DNA of 64,000 bases from ZC4RG35 sp964388105 (GTDB taxonomy: Bacteria > Actinomycetota > Acidimicrobiia > Spongiisociales > ZC4RG35), in assembly GCA_964388105.1 (NCBI GenBank), contig CAYLYQ010000002.1, positions 30,100-94,099 on the forward strand, given 5' to 3'. Of this stretch, positions 63,900-64,000 are shown one piece after another (the stretch's first letter is position 1; every line of letters starts with the position of its first letter). The notes beneath the pieces are model-generated. The model saw only the letters and a list, made by a program, of their open reading frames with translations. It made no database searches and was not told where the DNA came from. The position numbers and the translations under genes were made by a program.

Positions 63900-64000
63900 T
63901 CTGATCGATCACCTCCCTGGAACCGAGTGGCCAACGCTATACCCAAAACCTCCGAACCATTCAGCGCGCAGACATCGGTGCGCCACGCCCCCGGTGGCCG
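63900..64000. other. Upstream region of the last gene, window end
   Basis: About 100 bases to the window edge. It contains a strong minus-strand Shine-Dalgarno-like GGAGGTGATC (about 63904-63913) and a TATAG-containing stretch near 63940 that could be a -10 element. No gene of its own is visible. Confidence 0.4.

Noticed and set aside
63322..63912. Minus-strand frame of 196 codons starting GTG 63912
   Set aside because: Low-complexity Arg/Ser/Gly-rich translation in the wrong frame of the protein-like gene 63330-63794. The start sits inside its Shine-Dalgarno-like sequence.

Overview
The window is a GC-rich (roughly two-thirds GC), gene-dense bacterial chromosome segment that looks like Actinomycetota. 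It is probably a deep or uncultured lineage such as Acidimicrobiia, although that rank is a guess. Pointers to the phylum are a two-domain GlnE, a ClpS-DUF2017 pair, an XRE regulator overlapping an HBHA-like Lys/Ala-rich protein, an Rv0338c-like membrane Fe-S oxidoreductase, a Ddn/F420-type nitroreductase, a stand-alone proline dehydrogenase, a tRNA without encoded CCA, and many genes that look leaderless. Three runs of exactly 100 N (23132, 49224, 56530) are assembly gaps, so this is probably a draft or metagenome scaffold. I found no insertion sequence, prophage or CRISPR array.

Layout. 1-6.8 kb: end of an aminotransferase, then a caa3-type cytochrome oxidase operon (subunits II, I, III, IV) and haem O synthase with a thioredoxin-like lipoprotein. 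6.8-10.7 kb: penicillin-acylase-family hydrolase, alpha/beta hydrolase, thioredoxin-like [2Fe-2S] protein. 10.7-12.8 kb: membrane-anchored three-cupredoxin copper nitrite reductase with an Rrf2/NsrR-like regulator. 12.8-25 kb: housekeeping (greA, mgtE, nadE, glnE, M20 amidohydrolase, VIT-type transporter, XRE/HBHA pair, mocA-like, clpS). 25-33 kb: lipoprotein, Fe-S oxidoreductase, YibE/F, nitroreductase, proline dehydrogenase, proC, udk. 33-45 kb: acyl-CoA metabolism (thiolase, CoA-transferase, truncated SDR plus full SDR, MaoC hydratase, ferredoxin, biotin-dependent carboxylase, alpha-oxoamine synthase, HIBADH). 45-50.6 kb: peroxiredoxin, lipid genes, an orphan histidine kinase, a P5C-dehydrogenase-like enzyme. 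50.6-56.7 kb: a HisA-VOC fusion, an AP-endonuclease/NHEJ-polymerase fusion, an epoxide-hydrolase-like protein, HAD phosphatase, exported amidase. 56.7-64 kb: MarR-controlled ABC exporter, SQR-DsrC-DsrE sulfur operon, DGPF/ECF42 sigma pair, tRNA-Lys and an unknown gene.

How the genes fit together. The cell appears to be an aerobe with an oxygen-respiring caa3 oxidase that can also reduce nitrite to NO under NO/Fe-S-sensing control, and it may draw electrons from sulfide through the SQR operon. Fatty or branched acyl-CoA and proline breakdown (proline dehydrogenase at 30 kb, P5C dehydrogenase at 49 kb) would supply carbon and reductant.

The most notable non-coding pattern is a TANNNT -10-like hexamer 6-10 bases before the start codon of about two dozen genes. 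This implies widespread leaderless transcripts. In two places the hexamer is embedded in the 3' arm of a GGGAGGCT/AGCCTCCC hairpin, and in another, two divergent genes share one TA step. Three genes (proline dehydrogenase, amidase, last gene) can only be read in full from a CTG start. The most unusual proteins are the AP-endonuclease/NHEJ-polymerase fusion and the HisA-VOC fusion with Asn in place of the catalytic Asp8.
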